From Clostridia bacterium (GTDB lineage Bacteria; Bacillota; Clostridia; Christensenellales; UBA1242): a DNA stretch of 8,827 nt. The notes beneath the pieces are model-generated. The model saw only the letters and a program-made list of their open reading frames with translations. It was not told the origin of the DNA and did not search any database. The stretch lies in contig JAEETG010000008.1 in NCBI GenBank assembly GCA_016290255.1, positions 1 through 8,827 on the forward strand. The letters run 5' to 3'. Within the stretch, counting starts at the first letter, position 1. Each line of letters opens with the position of its first letter. Of this stretch, positions 1 through 5,765 are shown in pieces. Both the position numbers and the translations under genes were made by a program.

Positions 1-21
1 ATTTTTTATTAATTAAACTAT

Positions 22-110
22 GGACAGATGGTCGAGTGGTTTAAGGCACACGCTTGGAAAGCGTGCGATGTTAACAGCATCCGGAGGTTCGAATCCTCTT
101 CTGTCCGCCA
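22..110 (+). tRNA. tRNA-Ser (anticodon GGA)
   Basis: A complete class II tRNA can be folded by eye. The acceptor strands are GGACAGA (22-28) and TCTGTCC (100-106), with G107 as discriminator and an encoded CCA (108-110). The anticodon stem is CACGC (49-53) with GCGTG (61-65), and the loop TTGGAAA places anticodon GGA at 56-58, reading UCC/UCU serine codons. A long variable arm (GATG 67-70 with CATC 78-81) is diagnostic of Ser/Leu/Tyr types. The T arm is GGAGG (83-87), loop TTCGAAT, then CCTCT (95-99). Its promoter lies outside the window. Its 3' 18 bases are duplicated at 1483-1500, which marks it as an integration target. Confidence 0.97.
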
Positions 111-111
111 A
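93..111 (+). repeat. Left attachment repeat (attL-like), 3' end of tRNA-Ser
   Basis: Nineteen bases identical to 1483-1501. It starts in the last two bases of the T loop and runs through the acceptor strand and CCA plus one further base, the usual core position for tyrosine integrases that target tRNA 3' ends. Identity stops on both sides. Confidence 0.8.
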
Positions 112-163
112 TCGAAACGAAAATCTAATAAAACAAAGATTTGCGTTTTTTATTTTCTTATGG

Positions 164-169
164 TATACT
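164..169 (+). promoter_or_regulatory. Promoter of the element's cargo gene (-10)
   Basis: TATACT at 164-169 is preceded by TGG, an extended -10. TTGCGT at 142-147 gives a 16-bp spacer. The start codon is about 19 bases downstream, with AGGAG at 176-180 as ribosome binding site. The gene therefore seems to carry its own promoter inside the element rather than depending on tRNA read-through. Confidence 0.6.
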
Positions 170-187
170 AAAAATAGGAGATAAAGT

Positions 188-1384
188 ATGATTTCTAATG
201 ACTTATTTGGTTTAAACAGCTCAAAAAAGCAAATTGATAATGTAAAGAGAATATTTAATAATGGATTAAGAAATATATTTGGAAAAGAAATAAAAGGAAA
301 CTTTTTAGTTAAAATTTTATATAAAGTGTTAGAGTCTTTTAAACAAGGAGAAATAAATAAATATTATCCATATTCTTATTCAATAGAAAATGAAATTGCA
401 GGTGATTCGGATACGTTTGCATTTGATATTTGCAAACACATTATTGGTTGTCACCAATCTAATATGATTTTTGTTGATAACGATAAACAAAAAGAATATA
501 GAGAAAGTTCTGAATATGAAAAGAAATTGGTAAATCAAGTTATTGAAAATGTGAAATTAAGATTATATGGTAGTTCATTGTTCAGACAAAAACAGATAAT
601 AGAAGGAGATAGATTTTTATATTTTAATTTACCATATGATTTATTTGTTATATGCGTGAGGGCAAATATCGTTTTAACTAATTGCAATGCAAAAGAAATT
701 CCATATTATGCATTTTTTTCAAAAATTATAAACATGAGTTTGTCTACATTATCATTATTAGAAAACAATTATATTGACAATGCATATCCCATTTGTAGAG
801 GTATAATTGAACTTTTTTTGATATATCTAGCAATTTCTTCCAATGAAGATGCTTTAGAAAAATATAATTATTTAATGCGAGTAGAGACAAATAATTCACA
901 ATGTGGTTTGCCTTATCCTTCAGAATTTTTTGATTTATATAATAACAGATTGAATCAAAAGGAGAATAAAAAAACTGCATTTTTAAATTTTGGTTGGGTT
1001 GATGATATTAAGGATTATCATAAAATTGTTAAAAAGAAGCCATACACAATTGATGGGATAATTCAATACTTGAATGAAAAATATCCTGAACTTGAGTCTT
1101 ATAATTACTCAGCTTGGTATAAAAAATGCAATCATTATACTCATGCGAGTTTAATAACGACATATCCTTTATTAGGATATTTTGAAATTTCTACTATGCT
1201 TTATATAACTATTCCTCTTGTATATGAAAAAATATGTGAATATGCACGCACAGATTTAAAAATAGATAATATAGACATTATAAACAAATTAAGACGAGAT
1301 TTTGAGAGCTTTTTTGAACAATATAATGAGCGTAACGGTAATATTGAAATATTTAAGGAATACTATCAAAATAAAATAAAATAA
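188..1384 (+). CDS. DUF5677-like protein of unknown function, sole cargo of the tRNA-Ser element
   Basis: A 398-aa, apparently soluble protein with no signal peptide. The ATG at 188 is set by AGGAG seven bases upstream. The N-terminal ~130 residues are not recognisable. The middle (about 145-230) is helical, with an Arg/Glu pair in the stretch CRGIIELF (203-210). A later motif, WYKKCNHYTHASL (310-322), has H316 and H319. Arg-x3-Glu followed by a Tyr/His 'yxxCsxYtH' motif is what I recall of the DUF5677 family, whose function is not established. The family name is recalled, not searched. Codon use is extremely AT-biased (TTA, ATA, AAA, AAT), unlike nrdD or the membrane genes, which supports foreign origin. 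No terminator of its own is clear; the reading direction leads into the old tRNA terminator at 1504-1532. A defence or toxin-like role is possible from the context but not shown. Confidence 0.85.
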   Translation: MISNDLFGLNSSKKQIDNVKRIFNNGLRNIFGKEIKGNFLVKILYKVLESFKQGEINKYYPYSYSIENEIAGDSDTFAFDICKHIIGCHQSNMIFVDNDKQKEYRESSEYEKKLVNQVIENVKLRLYGSSLFRQKQIIEGDRFLYFNLPYDLFVICVRANIVLTNCNAKEIPYYAFFSKIINMSLSTLSLLENNYIDNAYPICRGIIELFLIYLAISSNEDALEKYNYLMRVETNNSQCGLPYPSEFFDLYNNRLNQKENKKTAFLNFGWVDDIKDYHKIVKKKPYTIDGIIQYLNEKYPELESYNYSAWYKKCNHYTHASLITTYPLLGYFEISTMLYITIPLVYEKICEYARTDLKIDNIDIINKLRRDFESFFEQYNERNGNIEIFKEYYQNKIK

Positions 1385-1482
1385 ATTTATATTTAAATCA
1401 TTAAGATACGAACTTTATGCCGTGAAATGTGCTTAATATGAGTTGGAATGCTTTAAGGGTTTTATCCAAAAGTTTTGTGGAT

Positions 1483-1501
1483 ATCCTCTTCTGTCCGCCA
1501 A
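1483..1501 (+). repeat. Right attachment repeat (attR-like), orphan tRNA-Ser 3' end
   Basis: Exact 19-bp copy of 93-111. The preceding bases cannot complete a tRNA: no anticodon arm and no matching acceptor 5' strand are present. It is therefore the displaced original 3' end of the tRNA gene and not a second gene. The terminator hairpin follows at 1504. Confidence 0.8.
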
Positions 1502-1503
1502 AC

Positions 1504-1532
1504 AAAAAAGCAAGAGTTAATCTTGCTTTTTT
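1504..1532. terminator. Bidirectional terminator (ancestral tRNA-Ser terminator)
   Basis: Stem GCAAGA (1510-1515) with TCTTGC (1521-1526), loop GTTAA, extended by six A (1504-1509) pairing with six T (1527-1532). It serves plus-strand transcripts from the tRNA and element. On the minus strand it covers the stop codon of the membrane protein gene ending at 1517. Confidence 0.85.
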
Positions 1533-2179
1533 CTGTTGTTAATTTTGTATAACATAAATGACACCAAATAGCCAAGCCCCCAAACAACAACCGCACAAAC
1601 AAAAGCAATCACTAGGCCTTTTTGCGCAAATGCATACCAGTCATACTCAAGAGGAACTGTTCCATTTTGGTAGTGAAGAAGAACAACAATGATATAGAAA
1701 ATGCCATACAAAATTAGATGAGTTATTCCCCAAAATGTGTAACTAAATTTAAATTTTGGTGCATTTTCATAGAACACAAAACTTGCAAAGTTTATGATTG
1801 GAATTGCCAAGTGAAACAAGAAGTTTGCGTTCACAAACATAGATAGATATCCTTCATCTGTGATGAATCCCAAAAATAGAGCCACAACCAAAAAGGTGAT
1901 AATTAAATCAATTGTTGCGATAAACCTTAGGATAAACACCCAGATTGGAATTTTCTTTTGGGTTTTTTGTTCACGCACCAGAAAAATAATGTATATGAGG
2001 GCGGTGATTCCTGCCAAAACGTTTGATTGCACTGTGAAGAATTTGAAAAATTCAATGCCGTGAGCAATGATTTTTGTTTCAACAAAAGTGATTTCTGCAA
2101 AACAAAAAACCGAGCCAACAACGGATAGCAAGAACACGAGGGAACATAGAACCAATGATATTGTTTGTTTGTTATTCAT
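1517..2179 (-). CDS. Six-segment integral membrane protein, Pr6Pr-like
   Basis: A 220-aa protein with six predicted membrane segments at about 7-28, 44-68, 78-105, 111-137, 146-170 and 181-211, and a basic C-terminal tail (NNRKKQD). The motif FFKFFTVQSNVLAG (44-57) at the start of the second segment resembles the 'yFTiqSN' signature that I associate with Pr6Pr-family membrane proteins, related to the AIG1/FAR-17a group. His123 and Pro127 in segment four also fit. The molecular function of bacterial members is not established, so none is assigned. The ATG has only a weak upstream site (AAGGCG, spacing about 7). It is monocistronic, divergent from the 2324 gene, and its end overlaps the terminator at 1504-1532. 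The family call comes from memory of the motif; a generic membrane protein is the fallback. Confidence 0.85.
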   Translation of the reverse strand: MNNKQTISLVLCSLVFLLSVVGSVFCFAEITFVETKIIAHGIEFFKFFTVQSNVLAGITALIYIIFLVREQKTQKKIPIWVFILRFIATIDLIITFLVVALFLGFITDEGYLSMFVNANFLFHLAIPIINFASFVFYENAPKFKFSYTFWGITHLILYGIFYIIVVLLHYQNGTVPLEYDWYAFAQKGLVIAFVCAVVVWGLGYLVSFMLYKINNRKKQD

Positions 2180-2211
2180 TTTTTTCGCCTTTTATTTTTT
2201 TTGCTACCTAC

Positions 2212-2241
2212 ATTTTAGCACTCTTTCTCTTCCTTACGCAA
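2212..2241 (-). promoter_or_regulatory. Promoter of the Pr6Pr-like gene
   Basis: Read on the minus strand: TTGCGT (2241-2236), 18-bp spacer, TAAAAT (2217-2212) preceded by TGC as an extended -10. The start codon at 2179 is about 32 bases further on. Confidence 0.5.
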
Positions 2242-2271
2242 ATGATTTGTGGTATTTGTTTTAAAAGGGTA

Positions 2272-2300
2272 TTGAAAAAAGGCTTTAAGTGTGGTATAAT
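2272..2300 (+). promoter_or_regulatory. Promoter of the 365-aa gene
   Basis: TTGAAA (2272-2277), 17-bp spacer, perfect TATAAT (2295-2300) with TGG just before it (extended -10). AAAGGAG at 2311-2317 is six bases from the ATG at 2324. This is one of the strongest promoter matches in the window. Confidence 0.8.
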
Positions 2301-2323
2301 AAAACCAATAAAAGGAGTGGAAA

Positions 2324-3421
2324 ATGTCTAAAACAGCAGATAAGAAGCTTCAACTATCAAAGTTCCTTGAGGGGGAGAACATCCTAAAACTTAATGAAAG
2401 TTTGGGAAGGTTTATTCCGTATGAGGAATATGATGACAAAATTTTAAATAAAAGGGATTATTATAATCACAGAAGAAATCCAAATCACATTTCCATAATT
2501 CTAACAGACAAGTTATGCAAAATCCCAGCTGACTATAGGTTGTCAAATTTGCCTGTTTTGAGTGAGAAAAGAAGTATGCAAGATTATCACTTTGAATACA
2601 CAAATGAACAACTAAGAGGAATGTGCAAAACTCCAAAAGTGATCATAGATAAATTTTGCAACAGTTTCACATCATCACAAGGAATTATTGAAAGAACAAG
2701 TTTTTATATGATTGCTCCATCATCACCATCAAACATTCCATCACTATATAGGTTAAGCATCACAACAAGCCCATCTGAGCCTGAGCACTATTCAATCAGT
2801 TTGCACGCCATTGTTGGCGGGAAAGAAGATGGTTGGCTGTTTTTGGGTAGGCTTGACAACGACACAGTTGAACCACACAAGATTGCAGCAAGTGAATATT
2901 CACCAAAAGAACTGAAAAAACACAACGCTGCAAAAATTAATTGCTTCACAGCAATTGATATGAGAATTAGGGCAAAAGCAAAAGTTGAAAGAGATGAAGA
3001 ACTTCCTGATGTTTTTTGCATACCTTTTCCACATATGCACAAACCAGACCCAAAATATGAAGTTGGTGAAGACATTGAAAGAAATTTGCCAAAATTTATG
3101 AAAAATTGCGCATATAATTCTTTTGAAGAAAACATTGGTTATTTTCTAAAGATATTTAACATCAACAGCAACCCACACTTTAGAAGAAAAGATGAAACAA
3201 TTTGCGATATTCGAAGAGAAGAGAGAAGAAGGCTTGCAGGGTCATTTGAGTGTGATTCAAATCAAATTGTGTCTGAACTATTCAAGCGAAAACAATCACA
3301 AGAAATCATGGCAAAACTGCAAACAGAAACTCAAGGCCAAAAGAAGGAAGGAAGAAGGCAAAGAGCTCGCGTTGGCAAAAAGGAAATTTATATTCAAAAT
3401 AAAGAAAGAATTTACAACTAA
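2324..3421 (+). CDS. Unrecognised 365-aa soluble protein
   Basis: I do not recognise the family. The start is well set (strong promoter, AAAGGAG six bases before ATG). There is no signal peptide or membrane segment. The central part (about 125-245) looks beta-rich: YRLSITTSPSEPEHYSISLH (142-161), then DGWLFLGRLDND (169-180). It ends in a conspicuous Cys/His/Pro cluster, FCIPFPHMHKPDP (231-243), that could be a catalytic or metal site. The last ~75 residues are strongly basic: RREERRR (297-303), KRK (321-323) and KKEGRRQRARVGKK (340-353), which suggests nucleic-acid contact or disorder. The reading frame is continuous, with no sign of a frameshift. It is a single-gene unit, divergent from the Pr6Pr-like gene and followed after 80 bases by a separate promoter. 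Only weak A/T pairing is seen after its stop, so its terminator is unclear. Confidence 0.85.
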   Translation: MSKTADKKLQLSKFLEGENILKLNESLGRFIPYEEYDDKILNKRDYYNHRRNPNHISIILTDKLCKIPADYRLSNLPVLSEKRSMQDYHFEYTNEQLRGMCKTPKVIIDKFCNSFTSSQGIIERTSFYMIAPSSPSNIPSLYRLSITTSPSEPEHYSISLHAIVGGKEDGWLFLGRLDNDTVEPHKIAASEYSPKELKKHNAAKINCFTAIDMRIRAKAKVERDEELPDVFCIPFPHMHKPDPKYEVGEDIERNLPKFMKNCAYNSFEENIGYFLKIFNINSNPHFRRKDETICDIRREERRRLAGSFECDSNQIVSELFKRKQSQEIMAKLQTETQGQKKEGRRQRARVGKKEIYIQNKERIYN

Positions 3422-3445
3422 TTTGCAAAAATAAAATCATTTTTC

Positions 3446-3475
3446 TTGACAGCAATTCAAAAAAAATGCTATCCT
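3446..3475 (+). promoter_or_regulatory. Promoter of the four-segment membrane protein gene
   Basis: Consensus TTGACA (3446-3451), 18-bp spacer, TATCCT (3470-3475) with TGC before it (extended -10). AAAGGGGGA (3485-3493) lies eight bases before ATG at 3502. Confidence 0.7.
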
Positions 3476-3501
3476 TAAAATTGTAAAGGGGGATTAAGCT
3501 T

Positions 3502-3972
3502 ATGAAATTTATTGGAGCAATTAGTTCAATCGTTAGCGGAATTATGGCTTTTGTTTGTTTGAGTTTGGCAAACATTGGCGGAAAACTTTCTTTGCTTGGA
3601 TTTACCAGTGAATCAACTATGAATGGTTGGGACATCATTGAAGCAGATGTTGATGCTAGCGGAGCCACACTATTCAAAATTTTTGCAATTGCAGCAATCG
3701 TTTTGGGTGTGATTTTAATACTATATGGACTATTCATGATTTTGGTTGATTTGAAAGTTATCAAAATTAAATCAAAATTAAACTTCTATGTTATCAACAA
3801 CATATTGCTTTCAATCTTCGTTATCTTTGCTCTTCTCTGTTTTATTGGAGTTTGGACATGGTCTGGAGATTGGGTTAACGGCTTTATTGGTGTTGGTGCC
3901 TGGCTTATGCTTATTATTCCAGCTGTTCTATGTTTGTGCAGTTGGCTGTTTGCTAGAAAACAAGGCAAATAA
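3502..3972 (+). CDS. Small four-segment membrane protein of unknown function
   Basis: A 156-aa hydrophobic protein with membrane segments at about 4-24, 57-82, 96-118 and 127-150. An acidic extra-membrane loop (35-55, containing WDIIEADVD) separates segments one and two, and there is a short basic tail (ARKQGK). Two Trp-containing turns (WTWSGDW, 118-124) lie between segments three and four. No catalytic or transport motif is visible and I do not recognise a family. The start is supported by a strong ribosome binding site and an upstream TTGACA promoter. It is its own unit, closed by the hairpin at 3981-4008. Small tetraspan proteins of this sort are common in AT-rich Gram-positive genomes and usually remain hypothetical. 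Confidence 0.85.
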   Translation: MKFIGAISSIVSGIMAFVCLSLANIGGKLSLLGFTSESTMNGWDIIEADVDASGATLFKIFAIAAIVLGVILILYGLFMILVDLKVIKIKSKLNFYVINNILLSIFVIFALLCFIGVWTWSGDWVNGFIGVGAWLMLIIPAVLCLCSWLFARKQGK

Positions 3973-3980
3973 TAAACAAA

Positions 3981-4008
3981 AAAATCTGTCGTGATGACAG
4001 GTTTTTTT
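3981..4008 (+). terminator. Terminator of the four-segment membrane protein gene
   Basis: Stem CTGTC (3986-3990) with GACAG (3996-4000), loop GTGAT. The stem is extended by a T-G wobble and an A-run (3981-3984) facing a seven-base T-run (4002-4008). It starts 8 bases after the stop codon. Confidence 0.9.
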
Positions 4009-4013
4009 ATTAT

Positions 4014-4040
4014 AAAAAAGAAGCCAAATCAGCTTCTTTT
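4014..4040 (-). terminator. Terminator of the MBL-fold hydrolase gene
   Basis: Perfect nine-base stem AAAAGAAGC (4016-4024) with GCTTCTTTT (4032-4040), loop CAAATCA. Read on the minus strand it is followed by a T-run, immediately after the stop codon at 4039. Together with the hairpin at 3981 it insulates the two converging genes. Confidence 0.85.
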
Positions 4041-4788
4041 ATTTTTTAATTAAAGTTTTTCCATCAAAATCATAAAATATTTGGTCTTTTAATAGTGTTA
4101 ATCCAAATTTTTTTGCTTGCGTGAACACCTCATTTGAACAATGCACGGCAAAAAGTTTTTTGTTTGGGAATTCTTTTTTTAATTTTGTGTAGCCCTCAAC
4201 CCCCATGTGAGCATAGTTATCTTTTTCAGATGAAACATCACAAATTGCGGTGTTGCATTTTTCTATGAAAGCTAGCAAGTTTTTGTCATAGATGCAATCG
4301 CCAGTGTAACCCAAAACGCCATCTTTTGTTTTGATTAAATAGCCAACATCACATAAATTTCCGTGATTGAGTTTGTGGCATGAAACTTCAATGTCATCAA
4401 CAACAAATTTTTCGTTAAAAGTTTTTATTTCTTTCAGCACAAGTTTTTTCTTCCAATCCACTTTTCCACTATACACATGATTTGGAATAAAAAACTTTAT
4501 AATTTTCTTTAATCCCTTTGGACCAATGATTGTTAGTTTTTCTGGCACTTTTGCATAGCCATTTAAAATCTGTGCAATATATGGCGTTATTCCAAACAAA
4601 TGGTCGGTGTGAAAGTGGGTGAGGAAAATGGTGTCTATGCTTTTAACAACTTTTTCTCCAAGGCACTTTGTGATGTTTTTCACAGTTCCTTCTCCACAGT
4701 CAAACAAAATGTGTTTGTTCACAAGATAACAACTGGTTGCTCTTTCCGTCCAAGATGTGCTGCAACCTGCAACAAATAGTTCCATCAT
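4039..4788 (-). CDS. RNase Z-like metallo-beta-lactamase-fold hydrolase
   Basis: A 249-aa cytoplasmic protein of the metallo-beta-lactamase superfamily. Zinc ligands are readable in order: THFHTDH (57-63; H58, H60, D62, H63), H142 in LNHGN, D164 in GYTGDC, and H216 in AVHCS. DCGEG (30-34) is the strand-loop typical of the RNase Z/ElaC branch, and H194 in AHMG is a further conserved type of position. tRNase Z cuts 3' extensions from tRNA precursors. This protein is somewhat shorter than usual RNase Z (about 300 aa) and I cannot identify the flexible exosite arm, so it may be a paralogue acting on another phosphodiester. Two adjacent ATGs (4788 and 4785) compete: AAAGGGG upstream gives spacings of 4 or 7 bases, so the second Met may be the real start. 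Single-gene unit, divergent from the FNT channel. Confidence 0.9.
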   Translation of the reverse strand: MMELFVAGCSTSWTERATSCYLVNKHILFDCGEGTVKNITKCLGEKVVKSIDTIFLTHFHTDHLFGITPYIAQILNGYAKVPEKLTIIGPKGLKKIIKFFIPNHVYSGKVDWKKKLVLKEIKTFNEKFVVDDIEVSCHKLNHGNLCDVGYLIKTKDGVLGYTGDCIYDKNLLAFIEKCNTAICDVSSEKDNYAHMGVEGYTKLKKEFPNKKLFAVHCSNEVFTQAKKFGLTLLKDQIFYDFDGKTLIKK

Positions 4789-4805
4789 TTTTCCCCTTTA
4801 TATAT

Positions 4806-4835
4806 ATTATAAAGAAAAGGAACAGAAAAGTCTAA
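4806..4835 (-). promoter_or_regulatory. Putative promoter of the MBL-fold hydrolase gene
   Basis: On the minus strand a perfect TATAAT (4811-4806) lies 17 bases before the start codon region. The best -35 is a poor TTAGAC (4835-4830) with an 18-bp spacer. The short leader leaves room for the AAAGGGG site only. Confidence 0.45.
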
Positions 4836-4844
4836 CAAAATTGG

Positions 4845-4861
4845 TGGCATTTTTGTTGCCA
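4845..4861. promoter_or_regulatory. Short inverted repeat overlapping the FNT -35, possible operator
   Basis: TGGCA (4845-4849) and TGCCA (4857-4861) form an inverted repeat with a seven-base spacer. The right arm is part of the -35 hexamer TTGCCA of the FNT gene. A regulator could bind here, but the arms are short. Confidence 0.25.
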
Positions 4862-4884
4862 AAATTAAAAATGTGTTATATAAT
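4856..4884 (+). promoter_or_regulatory. Promoter of the FNT channel gene
   Basis: TTGCCA (4856-4861), 17-bp spacer, perfect TATAAT (4879-4884). AAAGGA (4895-4900) is seven bases before ATG at 4908. Confidence 0.75.
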
Positions 4885-4907
4885 GTGGCTGTAAAAAGGA
4901 AAAAGTT

Positions 4908-5576
4908 ATGGAAAATGTTAAACTAAAGAATGGGGCATTTGAAACCCTAAAAGAATTTTTGCTTTCTGTTTTGGCTGGAATGAGCATTTCGTTTGGTTGT
5001 GTTGCCTTTTTGGCATCAGGAAACAAAATTGTTGGAGCATTATTTTTCGTTGTTGGGCTTTTTATGATTTTAAACTTTAATTTTTCACTCTACACCGGAA
5101 AGGTTTGCTATGCATTCGACAATAAACCAAGTTATATTTTGAGATTATTTTTGATTTTGGGCGGAAACATTGTTGGGGCAATCTTGATGGCTCTGATGGT
5201 TGGAGCCACAAGGCTCACATCACTTCATGACGCTGTGATAAATGTTGTGAGTGCAAAGATGAATGACAATGTTTTGAGTTTGTTTTTCTTGGGTATTTTT
5301 TGTAACATGATGATTTTCTTGGCTGTTTATGGTTACAAGAACTTTGAAAACATTTTGGCCAAAATGGTTGCACTCTTTTTTGGAGTTTCGGTGTTCGTTC
5401 TTTGTGGATTTGAACACTGCATTGCAGACGCGTTCTACTTTGCCTTTGCTGGGGAATACAGCATAAAAGCATTCTTATATCTTATGATGATTGTTTTGGG
5501 AAACACTGTTGGAGGCTTGTTCCTTCCACTTATGATAAAAGCCGTGAAAGGTTTGGAAAACAAGAAAAAAGAATAA
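4908..5576 (+). CDS. Formate/nitrite transporter (FNT) family channel
   Basis: A 222-aa inner-membrane protein of the FocA/NirC/FdhC family, which forms pentameric channels for formate, nitrite, hydrosulfide, lactate or acetate. Six membrane segments are visible (about 14-34, 43-60, 77-100, 122-143, 148-178, 186-212). Family signatures are SLYTGK (60-65), matching the 'elFTgn' break in helix two; GFEHCIADAFYF (167-178), with the central pore histidine H170; and LGNTVGGLFLP (197-207) near the end. It is shorter than typical members (250-280 aa), mainly at the N-terminus, where only about 13 residues precede the first helix. Substrate cannot be read from these motifs. It lies upstream of the anaerobic ribonucleotide reductase operon on the same strand, but its own terminator and a long gap separate them, so it is not co-transcribed by default. 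Confidence 0.93.
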   Translation: MENVKLKNGAFETLKEFLLSVLAGMSISFGCVAFLASGNKIVGALFFVVGLFMILNFNFSLYTGKVCYAFDNKPSYILRLFLILGGNIVGAILMALMVGATRLTSLHDAVINVVSAKMNDNVLSLFFLGIFCNMMIFLAVYGYKNFENILAKMVALFFGVSVFVLCGFEHCIADAFYFAFAGEYSIKAFLYLMMIVLGNTVGGLFLPLMIKAVKGLENKKKE

Positions 5577-5602
5577 TTTATAATTATAAATACAAAAGCT
5601 TG

Positions 5603-5630
5603 AAAGAGGTGCATTGTTGCATCTCTTTTT
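5603..5630 (+). terminator. Terminator of the FNT gene
   Basis: Eleven-base stem AAAGAGGTGCA (5603-5613) with TGCATCTCTTT (5618-5628), one G-T wobble, tetraloop TTGT, T-run to 5630. It begins 26 bases after the stop codon. Confidence 0.92.
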
Positions 5631-5631
5631 G

Positions 5632-5691
5632 TTATAATTATTCAACATTTTGCATAAATATAAATATTTTATAATATTCAACATTTTTGCA
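5632..5691 (+). repeat. Two direct repeats, 37-bp period
   Basis: TATTCAACATTTTGCA (5639-5654) and TATTCAACATTTTTGCA (5675-5691) differ by one T. Each is preceded by TTATAA (5632 and 5669), giving two ~23-base units. A protein binding site or a small local duplication are both possible. Confidence 0.5.
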
Positions 5692-5765
5692 CTAAATTTT
5701 TTCAAAAATAATTGGGGTTGAGTGACCTGAAACGGTGAAAATTTAAATCCAAATTTTTACTTTCC

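Larger units (their letters stand above)
93..1501 (+). mobile_element. Single-gene, integrase-less element in the 3' end of tRNA-Ser
   Basis: Exact 19-bp direct repeats, ATCCTCTTCTGTCCGCCAA, lie at 93-111 and 1483-1501. The first is the end of the intact tRNA-Ser gene (T-arm, acceptor 3' strand, CCA) and the second is an isolated copy. This is the classic footprint of site-specific integration into the 3' end of a tRNA gene. One element copy is 1390 bp and holds only the 398-codon gene at 188-1384; no integrase, excisionase or relaxase is visible. A terminator hairpin begins two bases after the second copy, so the empty site would be a normal tRNA followed at once by a terminator. Base composition inside is visibly lower in GC than the rest: three hand-counted 60-base rows gave 11, 15 and 15 G+C, against 18 and 28 for two rows of nrdD. 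It could be a mobilisable mini-element or the remnant of a larger island. Confidence 0.75.

Noticed and set aside
1400..1437. Hairpin ATTAAG/CTTAAT after the cargo gene
   Set aside because: Six pairs with a 26-base loop and no T-run; too weak to call.
1441..1500. A second tRNA-Ser gene or pseudogene
   Set aside because: Only the last 18 bases match. The sequence before it shares just a short GCTTTAAGG-like run and lacks the anticodon arm, variable arm and acceptor 5' strand.
3192..3434. Overlapping 80-codon frame as a separate gene or frameshifted continuation
   Set aside because: It lies in another frame inside the 365-aa gene, lacks a ribosome binding site, and the main frame runs uninterrupted to its own stop.
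3427..3444. Terminator after the 365-aa gene
   Set aside because: The only pairing (AAAAAT with ATTTTT) has no G-C pairs and would be unstable; it is not supported as a terminator.
3306..3764. 152-codon minus-strand frame across two plus-strand genes
   Set aside because: It is antisense to two well-supported genes and spans the promoter between them. Its composition is that of a shadow frame.
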